This document shows, piece by piece, positions 54,398 through 62,671 of a DNA stretch of 64,000 nucleotides. The position numbers and the translations under genes are program-made. The notes below the pieces were generated by a model that had not been told where the DNA came from, made no database searches, and saw only the letters and a program-made list of their open reading frames with translations. How positions within the stretch are numbered: position 1 is the first letter of the stretch; every line of letters begins with the position of its first letter. This DNA is from Nocardia ignorata NBRC 108230 (lineage in GTDB: Bacteria > Actinomycetota > Actinomycetes > Mycobacteriales > Mycobacteriaceae): contig NZ_BDBI01000010.1 in NCBI RefSeq assembly GCF_001612905.1, positions 51,777 to 115,776 of the forward strand, read 5' to 3'.

Positions 54398-55417
54398 TTA
54401 CAGTTCGCCGCTCTTGGCGGTTTCCTCGTCGCGCGGATGCAGCCACGAGTCGAGTGCGATGGCCGCGATGAGCACACCGCCACGGATCAGGTCCTGCACC
54501 GCGGAGGTGAGACCGTGCAGCACGAGCAGGTTGTTGAGCACACCGATGAACAGCGAGCCGGCGAGCACCCCGAGAATCGAGCCGCGACCGCCGGCCAGCG
54601 AGATGCCACCGATCACGGTCGCGGTGAGCGCGGTGAACAGCAGCGGGTCGAAGGAGGTGACGGTGGTCTGCACGCTGCCCTGGATCGACACCGTCAGGTA
54701 TCCGGCGAGCAGGGCGAGCAGCGCGGAGATCACGTAGGTGAGCACCTGCAACGGGCGAACGGGGGCACCGGTGGCCCGGGCGGTGGCGAAGTTGTCGCCC
54801 ATCGCCCGGATCAACCGGCCCGCCGAGGTATAGGTGACGAAGAGCCAGGCCAGCACGAAGACCGCCGCCGCGATAATGATCGGCCGCGGCACACCGAGGA
54901 TCGAACCGTTGCTGAGCTCCGCGATCCACGAACCGCCGGGCAGCGCGTAGTAGTTGCTGTCGAGCAGCAACATGTCCACCCCGCCGATGACGAGCAGACC
55001 GGTGGCCAGCGTGACGAACAGTGACGGCACTTCGACATAGGCCACGAGCACGCCGTTGACGAGACCGACGATCAGCGCGACCGCCGCTGCGATCGCGATC
55101 GCCTGCCACTCGGGCATGCCACTCGACATCAGGGCGAGCGTGGCCTGGGCGCAGCCGAGCGCGACACCGGCGATCGACAGGTCGATGCCTTTGCCCAGGA
55201 TGACGATGGCGACGCCGACGGCCAGAATCCCGAAGGCCGCCGACAGCCGCAACAGGCTGGCGAAGTTTCCGGTTGTCAGGAATCCCGGTGTCGTCGCGGC
55301 ACCGACGACACACAGCACGGCGGTGATGCCGAGAACGAAATAGGCCTGTTCCGAGCGGCCGAGCTGGTCGCGCAGGCTGGGACGGGGCGTGGTTGCCGCC
55401 GCTGTGGACGTCGTCAT
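54398..55417 (-). CDS. Sugar-type ABC permease (RbsC-like)
   Basis: A 339-residue CUT2 permease with GVAIVILGKGIDLSIAGVALG and TALTATVIGGISLAGGRGS (family loop). It is the first gene of the six-gene operon 55417-47509; the second permease is in the fusion protein. The ATG at 55417 has GGGGAG upstream and overlaps a tiny upstream ORF. An AT-rich dyad lies about 55-75 bp upstream. Confidence 0.92.
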   Translation of the reverse strand: MTTSTAAATTPRPSLRDQLGRSEQAYFVLGITAVLCVVGAATTPGFLTTGNFASLLRLSAAFGILAVGVAIVILGKGIDLSIAGVALGCAQATLALMSSGMPEWQAIAIAAAVALIVGLVNGVLVAYVEVPSLFVTLATGLLVIGGVDMLLLDSNYYALPGGSWIAELSNGSILGVPRPIIIAAAVFVLAWLFVTYTSAGRLIRAMGDNFATARATGAPVRPLQVLTYVISALLALLAGYLTVSIQGSVQTTVTSFDPLLFTALTATVIGGISLAGGRGSILGVLAGSLFIGVLNNLLVLHGLTSAVQDLIRGGVLIAAIALDSWLHPRDEETAKSGEL

Positions 55418-55431
55418 GATGCTCCCCGCAT
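55414..55431 (-). CDS. Tiny upstream ORF (5 codons) overlapping the ABC permease start
   Basis: MRGAS then TGA, overlapping the permease ATG as ATGA; GAGGAGA lies 5 nt upstream of its ATG. It could provide translational coupling for the operon. Confidence 0.35.
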   Translation of the reverse strand: MRGAS

Positions 55432-55470
55432 GGGTTTCTCCTCTGAGACTCAGGTCACTCTCGCAGACTG

Positions 55471-55491
55471 TGCGAAATATTAAATATGTGG
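55471..55491. promoter_or_regulatory. AT-rich dyad copy 12
   Basis: Begins TGCGAAATATTAAATATGTG; symmetrical AATATT...AATAT core. Upstream of the ABC operon (start 55417). Confidence 0.45.
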
Positions 55492-55607
55492 TGTCGTGCC
55501 TCACAAGAAGATCGACCTGCGATCATCCGAAGGGTCGACAGCGCTGCGACCAGCGGCTGATGCGGACCCGGAGTTTCGGACACGATTCGGACGCACACCG
55601 CGCTATC

Positions 55608-55623
55608 GCGTTATATATTGCAT
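55608..55623. promoter_or_regulatory. AT-rich dyad copy 13 (GCGTTATATATTGCAT)
   Basis: About 40-55 bp upstream of the LuxR-GAF gene at 55662; suggests autoregulation. Confidence 0.55.
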
Positions 55624-55641
55624 ATTCTGTGTAGTAGTGGT

Positions 55642-55668
55642 ATGAGGACTGGAGTTGACACGTGGTGA
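55642..55668 (+). CDS. Tiny upstream ORF (8 codons) overlapping the LuxR start
   Basis: MRTGVDTW then TGA, overlapping a GTG of the regulator (55665) as GTGA. Weak ribosome binding site. Could be coincidence. Confidence 0.2.
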   Translation: MRTGVDTW

Positions 55669-56714
55669 TCGACATGAGGGCACCCAGCGGCGGCGTGGCA
55701 GTCGAGGCCGAGCTCATCGCCGTCGCCACCGAAGCGTCGGAGATCCTCGGACGCCGGATCCAGCCGCCCGGCGCCCACTCCCCCGACGCGGCCAAGCGGC
55801 TGCTCGCCCAGCTGTGGGACGAGGCAGTGGCCGCACTATCCGGCATCACCGACCACCCGGACATCCAGCGAACGACCGCGCTACTGGCTCGCATTCGTGC
55901 CGCCGAGACCGAACTCGCCGCGGTCGACGCCGCGAGTTCGGCCACCCACCTGCGGATGGCCGCACAGGCGATCGCGCGATTACGCGGCGCACGCGGCGTC
56001 GACGACTTGCTGAGCCGGGCCGCGGAGGCGATGGGCGCAATGGGCTTCGACCGCGCACTCGTGTCGAGGACCGAAGGCCAGCGTTGGCACCTGCACACCA
56101 TGTTCGTCGTCGACGACAAGCCTTGGGCCGAGGCGATTCTGGCGGCCGGACGCGAGTCCTCACCGACCCTGGACGGCCACCTGGTCGAGAGCGACATCGT
56201 GCAGCGGGCCCGACCGGGACTGGTCTTCGACGTTCAGCACAATCCCCGTGTCGTCCGACCACTGGTGGAGATGACGCACTGCAGTTCCTATGCTGTCGCG
56301 CCGCTGACCCTGCACGGTTCCGTCGTCGGGCTGGTGCACGGCGACTACTACTTCCAGCGGCGCGAAGCCGACGCCACCGCGCGGGCGATGCTCGCGGTCT
56401 TCGCCGCCGGGTTGGGCCACGCACTGGCCGGTGCGAGCTTGCTCGACGGCGTAACCGCCCTGCGCAGTGGACTGGATCGGCTGACCGGCCACGCGGCCGG
56501 TGGTTGCCTGCCCCAGGGTCAGGCGCTCTCGTCGCGCGAAGTCGAAGTGGTCGAATTGCTCGCGGCGGGCCGAGCGAATCGTCAGATCGCGCGCGACCTG
56601 GCGATTTCCGAGGCGACGGTCAAGACTCACATCACCCATATCCTGCGCAAACTCGGTGCGGCGAACCGCGCCGAAGCTGTCGCGTACTGGCTGCGCGGCA
56701 GTACCGTCCACTGA
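55662..56714 (+). CDS. LuxR-family regulator with GAF-like sensor domain (paralogue 2)
   Basis: A 350-residue regulator, paralogue of 19087. GAF-like core GFDRALVSRTEGQRWHLHTMFVVDDKPWAEAI and SSYAVAPLTLHGSVVGLVHGDYYF; HTH LSSREVEVVELLAAG then SEATVKTHITHILRKLGAANRAEAV. GTG at 55662 (or 55665) after a GGAG box. It is divergent from the ABC operon and directly upstream of MmgE/PrpD, with AT-rich dyads on both sides, so it is a prime candidate to bind them. Confidence 0.9.
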   Translation: MVIDMRAPSGGVAVEAELIAVATEASEILGRRIQPPGAHSPDAAKRLLAQLWDEAVAALSGITDHPDIQRTTALLARIRAAETELAAVDAASSATHLRMAAQAIARLRGARGVDDLLSRAAEAMGAMGFDRALVSRTEGQRWHLHTMFVVDDKPWAEAILAAGRESSPTLDGHLVESDIVQRARPGLVFDVQHNPRVVRPLVEMTHCSSYAVAPLTLHGSVVGLVHGDYYFQRREADATARAMLAVFAAGLGHALAGASLLDGVTALRSGLDRLTGHAAGGCLPQGQALSSREVEVVELLAAGRANRQIARDLAISEATVKTHITHILRKLGAANRAEAVAYWLRGSTVH

Positions 56715-56747
56715 GTCGGCGTTGCCGGAAACCCGTTCGTAATGCTT

Positions 56748-56763
56748 ACATAATATATAGTGC
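56748..56763. promoter_or_regulatory. AT-rich dyad copy 14 (ACATAATATATAGTGC)
   Basis: Reverse strand GCACTATATATTATGT is within two bases of the consensus. Upstream of MmgE/PrpD (start 56818). Confidence 0.65.
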
Positions 56764-56817
56764 AAGTAATGGTGCGGGCAGGTCTGCTGTCCTCGCACCC
56801 CCGTGAGAGGACAGTCC

Positions 56818-58251
56818 ATGGCCGACACCATCGTCGAGCAACTGGCCCGGTTCACCACCGGCGCGAACTACGACACCCTTCCGCCCGAGGCCGTCGACGA
56901 AGCCAAGCGCTTGCTGCTCGACGCGATGGGCTGCGCGCTCGGCGCCGTCGAGGAACCCAAGGGCAAGATCGGTATCCAGTACGGCAAGCTCACCGGCGGC
57001 ACAGACGGCGACGCCACCATCATTGGCACCGACGACCGGGTGTCGATCTTCGGCGCCTCCTTCGCCAACGGCGAACTGATCAATGCCCTGGACTTCGACG
57101 CGGTGCTGCCGCCGGGCCACGTCTCGCCCTACGTCCTGCCGACCACGATGGCCATGGCCGAGAGCCGTGGCCGATCCGGCCGAGAGGTGCTCGCCGCCGT
57201 CGCGCTCTCGCACGAGATGTCCTACCGCTTCTACAAGTCGATGGATTACCTGCGCGACGTCCAGAACGATTCGATGGATCTGTCGCCGGTGATCGGCTAC
57301 AGCGTCACCGTCTTCGGCGGTACCGCGGCCGCGGGCAAATTGGCGGGGCAATCCACCGAGACCTTGGCCAACGCGCTGGGCATCGCCGCCGCCACCGCCC
57401 CGGTGAACTCGATGCGGCCGTGGATCAAGCACGCTCCCAGTTCCACCCTCAAGTACCTGCTCGCGGGCACGTTGACCCAGGCCAGCCTGACCGCGGTCTT
57501 CATGGCCGAGCTCGGTCACACCGGTGACCTGGAGATCCTCGACGACGCCGAGGTCGGTTTCCGCAAGTACATCGGCACCCGCCGGTGGGAACCGCAGAAC
57601 CTCACCGACGCGCTCGGCACCGAATGGCGGTTCCTGGCCGAACAGTCCTACAAGCCCTACCCGCACTGCCGGATCCTGCACGCGCCGCTGCACGCGCTCA
57701 CCGAGATCCTCGAGACCAACGACATCCGGCCCGAGGAGATCGACGCCATCCGCTGCTGGGGTGAGGCCGCGGTGATGCACCCGTTGTGGCAGAGCCGGGT
57801 CATCGAGAAGACCCACGACGCGCAGTTCGACATCGCGCACGGTCTGTCGGTCGGCGCGCACCGGGTCACGCCGAGCCGGGCTTGGCACGCACCGGAACTC
57901 GTGTTCAGCGACTCGGTGCTCGGCCTGATGGACAAGGTCACCTTCGCGCCGCACCCGGACTACTTCAAGGCACTGTCCGCGCATCCTTCGGCACGCCCGA
58001 CCAAGGTCGAGGTCGACGCGCGGGGCACCACTTTCGTCGCGGAGCGGACCTATCCCAAGGGCAGTCCCTCCCCCGATCCGAGCACCAGGATGACCACTGA
58101 CGAACTGGTCGCCAAGTTCCGGATCAACGCCCGAGATGTGCTGTCCGAGAATAGAATCGATCAGGTCGTCGAGACGGTGCTCGGGGTGGACAAGGTCGAC
58201 GATTTCGGCACTGTGATGCGTCTGCTCGCTCCGAACAGCAGGCAGGTCTGA
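56818..58251 (+). CDS. MmgE/PrpD-family protein
   Basis: A 477-residue member of the MmgE/PrpD family (2-methylcitrate dehydratase, cis-aconitate decarboxylase and relatives). Landmarks: LLLDAMGCALGA, NGELINALDFDAV (active-site region), PWIKHAPSSTLKYLLAGTLTQ and EQSYKPYPHCRILHAPL (family KPYPCC-like motif). It should dehydrate or decarboxylate a branched dicarboxylic or hydroxy acid. GAGAGGAC precedes the ATG at 56818. An AT-rich dyad is upstream and a strong terminator downstream. Confidence 0.9.
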   Translation: MADTIVEQLARFTTGANYDTLPPEAVDEAKRLLLDAMGCALGAVEEPKGKIGIQYGKLTGGTDGDATIIGTDDRVSIFGASFANGELINALDFDAVLPPGHVSPYVLPTTMAMAESRGRSGREVLAAVALSHEMSYRFYKSMDYLRDVQNDSMDLSPVIGYSVTVFGGTAAAGKLAGQSTETLANALGIAAATAPVNSMRPWIKHAPSSTLKYLLAGTLTQASLTAVFMAELGHTGDLEILDDAEVGFRKYIGTRRWEPQNLTDALGTEWRFLAEQSYKPYPHCRILHAPLHALTEILETNDIRPEEIDAIRCWGEAAVMHPLWQSRVIEKTHDAQFDIAHGLSVGAHRVTPSRAWHAPELVFSDSVLGLMDKVTFAPHPDYFKALSAHPSARPTKVEVDARGTTFVAERTYPKGSPSPDPSTRMTTDELVAKFRINARDVLSENRIDQVVETVLGVDKVDDFGTVMRLLAPNSRQV

Positions 58252-58264
58252 GAATCAGGCACGA

Positions 58265-58299
58265 AAAGCCCCGCCCGCCCCCTACGCGTGCGGGGCTTT
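58265..58299 (+). terminator. Intrinsic terminator after MmgE/PrpD
   Basis: Arms AAAGCCCCGC (58265-58274) and GCGGGGCTTT (58290-58299), 15-nt loop, T-run at the end. Confidence 0.85.
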
Positions 58300-58364
58300 C
58301 CGCGTACCGGCCGCCCCCTTCATCGGCCGATGCTGTCGACAGTAGCCAGGACAGCAGAAGGGGC

Positions 58365-58384
58365 ATGTCCAATATTCTGGACAT
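58365..58384. promoter_or_regulatory. TGTCC dyad copy 2 (ATGTCCAATATTCTGGACAT)
   Basis: Perfect 7-bp arms and 6-nt spacer, 16 bp after the stop of the Fis-type regulator. It could be an operator or a hairpin at the mRNA end. Confidence 0.55.
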
Positions 58385-58400
58385 TCCCCTGGTCGACCGG

Positions 58401-60002
58401 TCACGCGATGCGTAGTGCTCTGATCCGGTTGTAGAGCGTCGATCGGCTCACGCCCAGCGCACGCGCGGCCTGCAACTTGTTGCCACCCGCGGCCTCGAGG
58501 GCCGCCATGATGACTTCCCGTTCGGCTTCCCGAATCGGCGATCCGGGTACCTGGCCACCGCGGTGCGAGGCGGGCAGGTCGGTGGGGATGATGTCGCCTG
58601 CCGATCGGGTACTCGCCACTAGTTCCACGACGCGGCGCAGTTCGGCGAGATTGCCACGCCACGGTTGCGAGGCCAGCACCCGCATCGTCTCGGCGGTGAA
58701 CCGGGTCCTGGTGTGGCCGGTGACCTCGGTCAGCATCTGCTGGGCCAGGCCCGGCACCTCGTGCCTGCGTCGGCGCAACGGGACCAGTTCCCGTCGGTCG
58801 TTGCACAGCGCGGGCAGGGGGGCGTGCACCGCGTCGAGGTGCTCGCCCGGCGTCGAGGTGAGCACGACTTCGCGGGAGGTTTCCCGTAGCCGCTGGGCGA
58901 GCAGCGCGGTAAGTTGCTCGGAAAGCAGCTGGATGTTCTCGATGATCACCGGCGGGCCGTCGGCCGCCAGTGTCTCGCCGAGCTGAGCGGCCCACGCAGT
59001 GTCACCGATGAGCACGATGTCGGTCGCGTCGAGCGTGCGAGCCGCGGGGCCGACCAGACCAAGCGCTTCGGTGGTTCGGCCGGTCCCCGCCTCGCCGACC
59101 ACGAGCAGCGGCCACAGCGGCATCCGGTCCGAGGCCACCCTGGCACGTCGAACACCGGACTCCTGGGTGATGTCGACGAGAACTCCGTCGGCTCCGTCGA
59201 TCGATCGGCAGACCAATCGCACGGCGCGACCGGAGGTCAGCACGAGTTCCCGGCTGTCCTGTCCACCGACGGGCACGGCTTCGGCGCAGGCACGCAATGC
59301 GGCGTGGTCGGCCGGCTCGAGCAGGTCGACCGCGGCAGGTGTGGCCAGGACCAGCCCGTCACCGATGACGACGACGGCCCGGCCGCGGCGTCCCGCGGCG
59401 GCCTGGAAGGCGCTCATCAGTCTGCTGTGCGCACGGGGTGAGTCACGTTGGAGCCGCTCTTGGATATCGCGGACCATGCGGCGGGCCAACAGCGCCGACA
59501 ACCGGTGGTCCGCACTGGTTTTCGCGCCGATCCCCAGCACGCCTTCGAGCCGACGGGTGACCGGATGGAAGATCGGATGCCCGTAGCAGGTGAATCCGCG
59601 AAACAGTGCCAGGTAGTGCTCGTCGGCCCGCACCAGCAGGCTGCGCCTGGTCTCGAGCGGGGTGCCGAGCGCATTGGTGCCGATGCGATCTTCACCGAGT
59701 TCGACGCCCGGCACGATGCCGATATCGGCGACGGCCCGCCGGATCGATCGGGCGGCGCCGTGGATGTCGATCACCCGGCCGGCCTGATCGGCGAGCACCA
59801 GCGCCACCGGGGTGCCTTCGAGCTCACTCGCGACGCGCCGCAGGACCGGACTCGCCGCGCGACCCAGGAAGCTGTCGGTGCTTCTGGTCGCGAGGTCGAA
59901 CGGCGGCATCGCGTCTTCACGGATGCCGTTGAGCCGCGATCGGGCCCACGCCGACTCGATGTCCGGTCGAGTCGAATCCCGGTAAGCCTGCAACACAGTC
60001 AT
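58401..60002 (-). CDS. GAF/Fis-type (AcoR-like) transcription regulator without GAFTGA
   Basis: A 533-residue regulator. N-terminal GAF-like sensor with GEDRIGTNALGTPLETRRSLLVRADEHYL, the signature of AcoR-type activators; a degenerate AAA region (VVGEAGTGRTTEALGL) without the GAFTGA sigma-54 loop; and a C-terminal Fis-type HTH (NKLQAARALGVSRSTLYNRIRAL). Such actinobacterial proteins probably work with sigma-70-type polymerase. ATG at 60002 has a weak ribosome binding site. Divergent from the XRE regulator. Confidence 0.92.
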   Translation of the reverse strand: MTVLQAYRDSTRPDIESAWARSRLNGIREDAMPPFDLATRSTDSFLGRAASPVLRRVASELEGTPVALVLADQAGRVIDIHGAARSIRRAVADIGIVPGVELGEDRIGTNALGTPLETRRSLLVRADEHYLALFRGFTCYGHPIFHPVTRRLEGVLGIGAKTSADHRLSALLARRMVRDIQERLQRDSPRAHSRLMSAFQAAAGRRGRAVVVIGDGLVLATPAAVDLLEPADHAALRACAEAVPVGGQDSRELVLTSGRAVRLVCRSIDGADGVLVDITQESGVRRARVASDRMPLWPLLVVGEAGTGRTTEALGLVGPAARTLDATDIVLIGDTAWAAQLGETLAADGPPVIIENIQLLSEQLTALLAQRLRETSREVVLTSTPGEHLDAVHAPLPALCNDRRELVPLRRRRHEVPGLAQQMLTEVTGHTRTRFTAETMRVLASQPWRGNLAELRRVVELVASTRSAGDIIPTDLPASHRGGQVPGSPIREAEREVIMAALEAAGGNKLQAARALGVSRSTLYNRIRALRIA

Positions 60003-60085
60003 GGATACTCAACACCACCTTGTCCCGGCCGCCTGAACATGCGGTCGATGCCCAGTCCCCTGTGACCGAGCGCACTTGTATTTTA

Positions 60086-60099
60086 TACACAATATCTGC
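60086..60099. promoter_or_regulatory. AT-rich dyad, partial copy 15 (TACACAATATCTGC)
   Basis: Only ACACAATAT matches the consensus. It lies between the divergent Fis-type and XRE genes. Confidence 0.3.
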
Positions 60100-60197
60100 T
60101 TGGTTCCTCGGCTTTTGCCGTGATGCCTGGCATTTTCTGGTGACGTGGGAAGGATTTCTCCCAGGCACAGCGCCGCCGCCGGGCATATCGTGGAGAA

Positions 60198-61076
60198 ATG
60201 ACCGAGAGAGCGCCTCACCTTCGCGAGCTGGGTGGATTCCTCAAAGCGCGGCGTGCCGAGCTCAGCCCGGAGGATGTGGGTTTGAGCGTGCACAGCGCCG
60301 CCGCGCGCCGGGTCGCAGGTTTGCGCCGCGAGGAGGTGGCGGACCTGGCCGCGATCAGCCACGACTACTACACCCGGATCGAGCAGGGCCGTCTCGCACC
60401 GTCGGAGCCGGTCCTCGACGCGTTGGTGCGCGTTCTGCGCCTCGACGACGCCCAGCGCGACTACGCGGAGAACTTGGTTCGCCGTTCCGATCGCCGACCG
60501 GCCAAACGAGGCCAGAAAACTGTGCGCCCTCAGCTGCAGCGACTGCTCGACCAGCTCACCGAAACCCCAGCCCTGGTGTTCGGGCGCTATCTCGATATCC
60601 TCGCCTGGAATCACCTGGCGGCGGCGTTGATCACCGACTTCGGCCGGATGACTCCGCGACAGCGCAACTATGTGCGGATGGTCTTCACCGATCCGGCGAT
60701 GCGCACCCTCTACGACGACTGGGAGAGCGTCGCGCGCACGTGCGTCGCCATCCTCCGCATGGATGCCGCGGCCAATCCGACCGACCCCCAGCTCACCGCG
60801 CTGGTCGGTGAACTGTCCATCGCCGACGAGCAGTTCCGGCAGTGGTGGGCGGCGCGCAATGTGGCCCGGCAGGAGTTCGGCTCGAAGACACTCAACCACC
60901 CGGATGTCGGCGAGATGACCCTGAACTGGGACACTTTCAGCTCGTCGGGCGATTCGGAACAGCAGCTCGTCCTCTGGTCGGCCGAGCCCGGCACGACGTC
61001 TCATGAGAAGTTGCGGATCCTCACCTCATGGTCGGCGCCGGTCCCGGAACAGGCCCCGGCGGACCACCCGAACTAG
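60198..61076 (+). CDS. XRE-family regulator with MmyB-like ligand domain
   Basis: A 292-residue regulator. N-terminal HTH (LGGFLKARRAELSPED, then RRVAGLRREEVADLAAISHDYYTRIEQGR) and a PAS-like MmyB ligand domain (ALVFGRYLDILAWNHLAAAL, then YVRMVFTDPAMRTLYDDWE). Related to MmyB, which binds a fatty-acid-like ligand. GGAG precedes the ATG. It may sense a hydrophobic pathway intermediate. Confidence 0.92.
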   Translation: MTERAPHLRELGGFLKARRAELSPEDVGLSVHSAAARRVAGLRREEVADLAAISHDYYTRIEQGRLAPSEPVLDALVRVLRLDDAQRDYAENLVRRSDRRPAKRGQKTVRPQLQRLLDQLTETPALVFGRYLDILAWNHLAAALITDFGRMTPRQRNYVRMVFTDPAMRTLYDDWESVARTCVAILRMDAAANPTDPQLTALVGELSIADEQFRQWWAARNVARQEFGSKTLNHPDVGEMTLNWDTFSSSGDSEQQLVLWSAEPGTTSHEKLRILTSWSAPVPEQAPADHPN

Positions 61077-61124
61077 CCCTTTCGAACGAACCGGACCCGC
61101 CCTCCGGTCATAACACAGTAACGG

Positions 61125-61140
61125 TTTTAATATATTATGC
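61125..61140. promoter_or_regulatory. AT-rich dyad copy 16 (TTTTAATATATTATGC)
   Basis: Matches AATATATTATGC exactly. The ATG within it is the apparent start of the next small gene. Confidence 0.6.
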
Positions 61141-61397
61141 GTAATTATCCTGCGGACTCGGCCCGCAATCCCCAGCCCCCCGCAGAGCAAGAACCGCCGA
61201 CGCCTGTCCGCATCATCGTCCACGAACTCCTCGACTACTTCGGGAGATGCGGCGCCTGCGGCTACCCGGCCTCGGCTTCGAGAGTGATCAAGCACTTCGG
61301 CGAAGGCTCCATCCAGCACGAGGTGATAGCCACCTGCGGTCTCCCCTGCGGCTGGCGCGCCCCTGTGTCGATGCGCCGGATGACGGGCTCCCCGTGA
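61137..61397 (+). CDS. Small CXXC protein of unknown function
   Basis: Up to 86 residues. Two CxxC-like pairs (GRCGACGYPA and TCGLPCGW) suggest a zinc or disulphide site; the middle RVIKHFGEGSIQHEV is helix-like. The nominal ATG lies inside the AT-rich dyad, so the true start is likely to be further downstream (no good ribosome binding site is seen) or the message is leaderless. I do not recognise a family. It may be a stand-alone zinc-ribbon partner of the CoA-transferase or propeller genes. Confidence 0.5.
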   Translation: MRNYPADSARNPQPPAEQEPPTPVRIIVHELLDYFGRCGACGYPASASRVIKHFGEGSIQHEVIATCGLPCGWRAPVSMRRMTGSP

Positions 61398-61400
61398 ACA

Positions 61401-61420
61401 CTGTCCGAATTCCTGGACAC
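61401..61420. promoter_or_regulatory. TGTCC dyad copy 3 (CTGTCCGAATTCCTGGACAC)
   Basis: TGTCCG and TGGACA arms with a 6-nt spacer; about 110 bp upstream of the propeller gene at 61531. Confidence 0.5.
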
Positions 61421-61530
61421 TCCTCGCGCTCGAACGTTCCTACATTCGAACGACCCGGGAGGTAGCGCCCGGGCACCGCGGAATCCCGCGGCCAGTCGGG
61501 AACTGCGCTCGCGCGCCGGAAGGAACGTCG

Positions 61531-62667
61531 ATGACGACATCCAACAAGGGGACCACAGGTTTCGCCGCACGGACCAAGAAGGCGGCAGTCGCAGTCGCGA
61601 CCGTCCTGCTGAGCGCGGGGGCGATGCCCCCGGCAGCGGCCGGGCCTGTCGACAACCCCCGGTTCCTCCTTGTGGGTGGCACAGTCAGCGGTGACGTGAC
61701 CGTGTTGCGTGTGGAACCGGGCGGCGGACTGACGAAAGTGGGCCAGACACCCGTCGGTCTCGGCGTCATGTCCCTGGCGCTCGCACCGAACGGGCGCCAC
61801 GTCTACGTCACCCAGGCGGGTGAACAGCGGGTCAGCGGATTTCAGATCGACTATGCGGGCGCTCTTCGCCCGATCCCCGGGGCTGCGGTCGATATCGGTG
61901 GCGGCGTTCCGATCACCTCGACCCTGTCCGCGGACGGCAGTCTGCTGTTCGTCGCCGTCGGCGGAGTGCCCGGGCACATCAGGACCTACTCGGTCGACCC
62001 GTCCGGCGCGCTTACGCAGATCGCTTCGATCTCCGTACCAGGGTTCAGCGCTATCCCGATGATCCGGATCGACCCGGACGGCCGATTCCTGCGCTTCGTC
62101 AGCCCCTTCGACAGCCTGATCTCCAGCTTCTCGATCGAACCCGATGGTGAACTCACTCCGATCGGCGCTCCGGTGTCCGGCGGTGCGCTGCCGGTGAATC
62201 CCGGCTACACCCCGGACGGCCGTTTCGTCTATGTGAGCAACGAGTTGGGCGGCAACATCTCCGGCTACTCGATCGGCTGGGACGGCCATCTCACTCCCAC
62301 GCCCGGGTCACCGTATGCCAGTGCGCTGATGCCACATGGAGCCGAGGTCACCGCCGACGGCGCGCGAGTCTACGTGCCCGTGGTCGCCGGCGGTGGTGTG
62401 GCCGGGTACTCGATCGGCGAGGACGGCGCCCTGGCAGCCCTCCCTGGTTCGCCCTATCCGGCGCCTCCCGGTTCCGGCCCCGGCACGCTGGTGCTCAGCG
62501 ACGACGAGCGGCACGTCTACGCCGCCGACGTGCTGACCACGGGAATCACCACCCGGGTACATACCTACGACGTGCGACCCGACGGGACTTTGGCCCTGTC
62601 CGCCTTGCCGTCGGTGGACACCGGCACCGTCCTGGGCGACGGACCGATCATGGTGCTCACGCCTTGA
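61531..62667 (+). CDS. Secreted beta-propeller protein (paralogue 4)
   Basis: A 378-residue lactonase/YncE-like propeller with a signal peptide (RTKKAAVAVATVLLSAG, cleavage near PPAAAGP). Blades repeat APNGRHVYVTQ, SADGSLLFVAV, DPDGRFLRFVS, TPDGRFVYVSN and ADGARVYVPV. GGAAGGAAC precedes the ATG. It differs from the other three in having no adjacent conservon; it lies between a TGTCC dyad and an AT-rich dyad. Confidence 0.87.
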   Translation: MTTSNKGTTGFAARTKKAAVAVATVLLSAGAMPPAAAGPVDNPRFLLVGGTVSGDVTVLRVEPGGGLTKVGQTPVGLGVMSLALAPNGRHVYVTQAGEQRVSGFQIDYAGALRPIPGAAVDIGGGVPITSTLSADGSLLFVAVGGVPGHIRTYSVDPSGALTQIASISVPGFSAIPMIRIDPDGRFLRFVSPFDSLISSFSIEPDGELTPIGAPVSGGALPVNPGYTPDGRFVYVSNELGGNISGYSIGWDGHLTPTPGSPYASALMPHGAEVTADGARVYVPVVAGGGVAGYSIGEDGALAALPGSPYPAPPGSGPGTLVLSDDERHVYAADVLTTGITTRVHTYDVRPDGTLALSALPSVDTGTVLGDGPIMVLTP

Positions 62668-62671
62668 CCAT

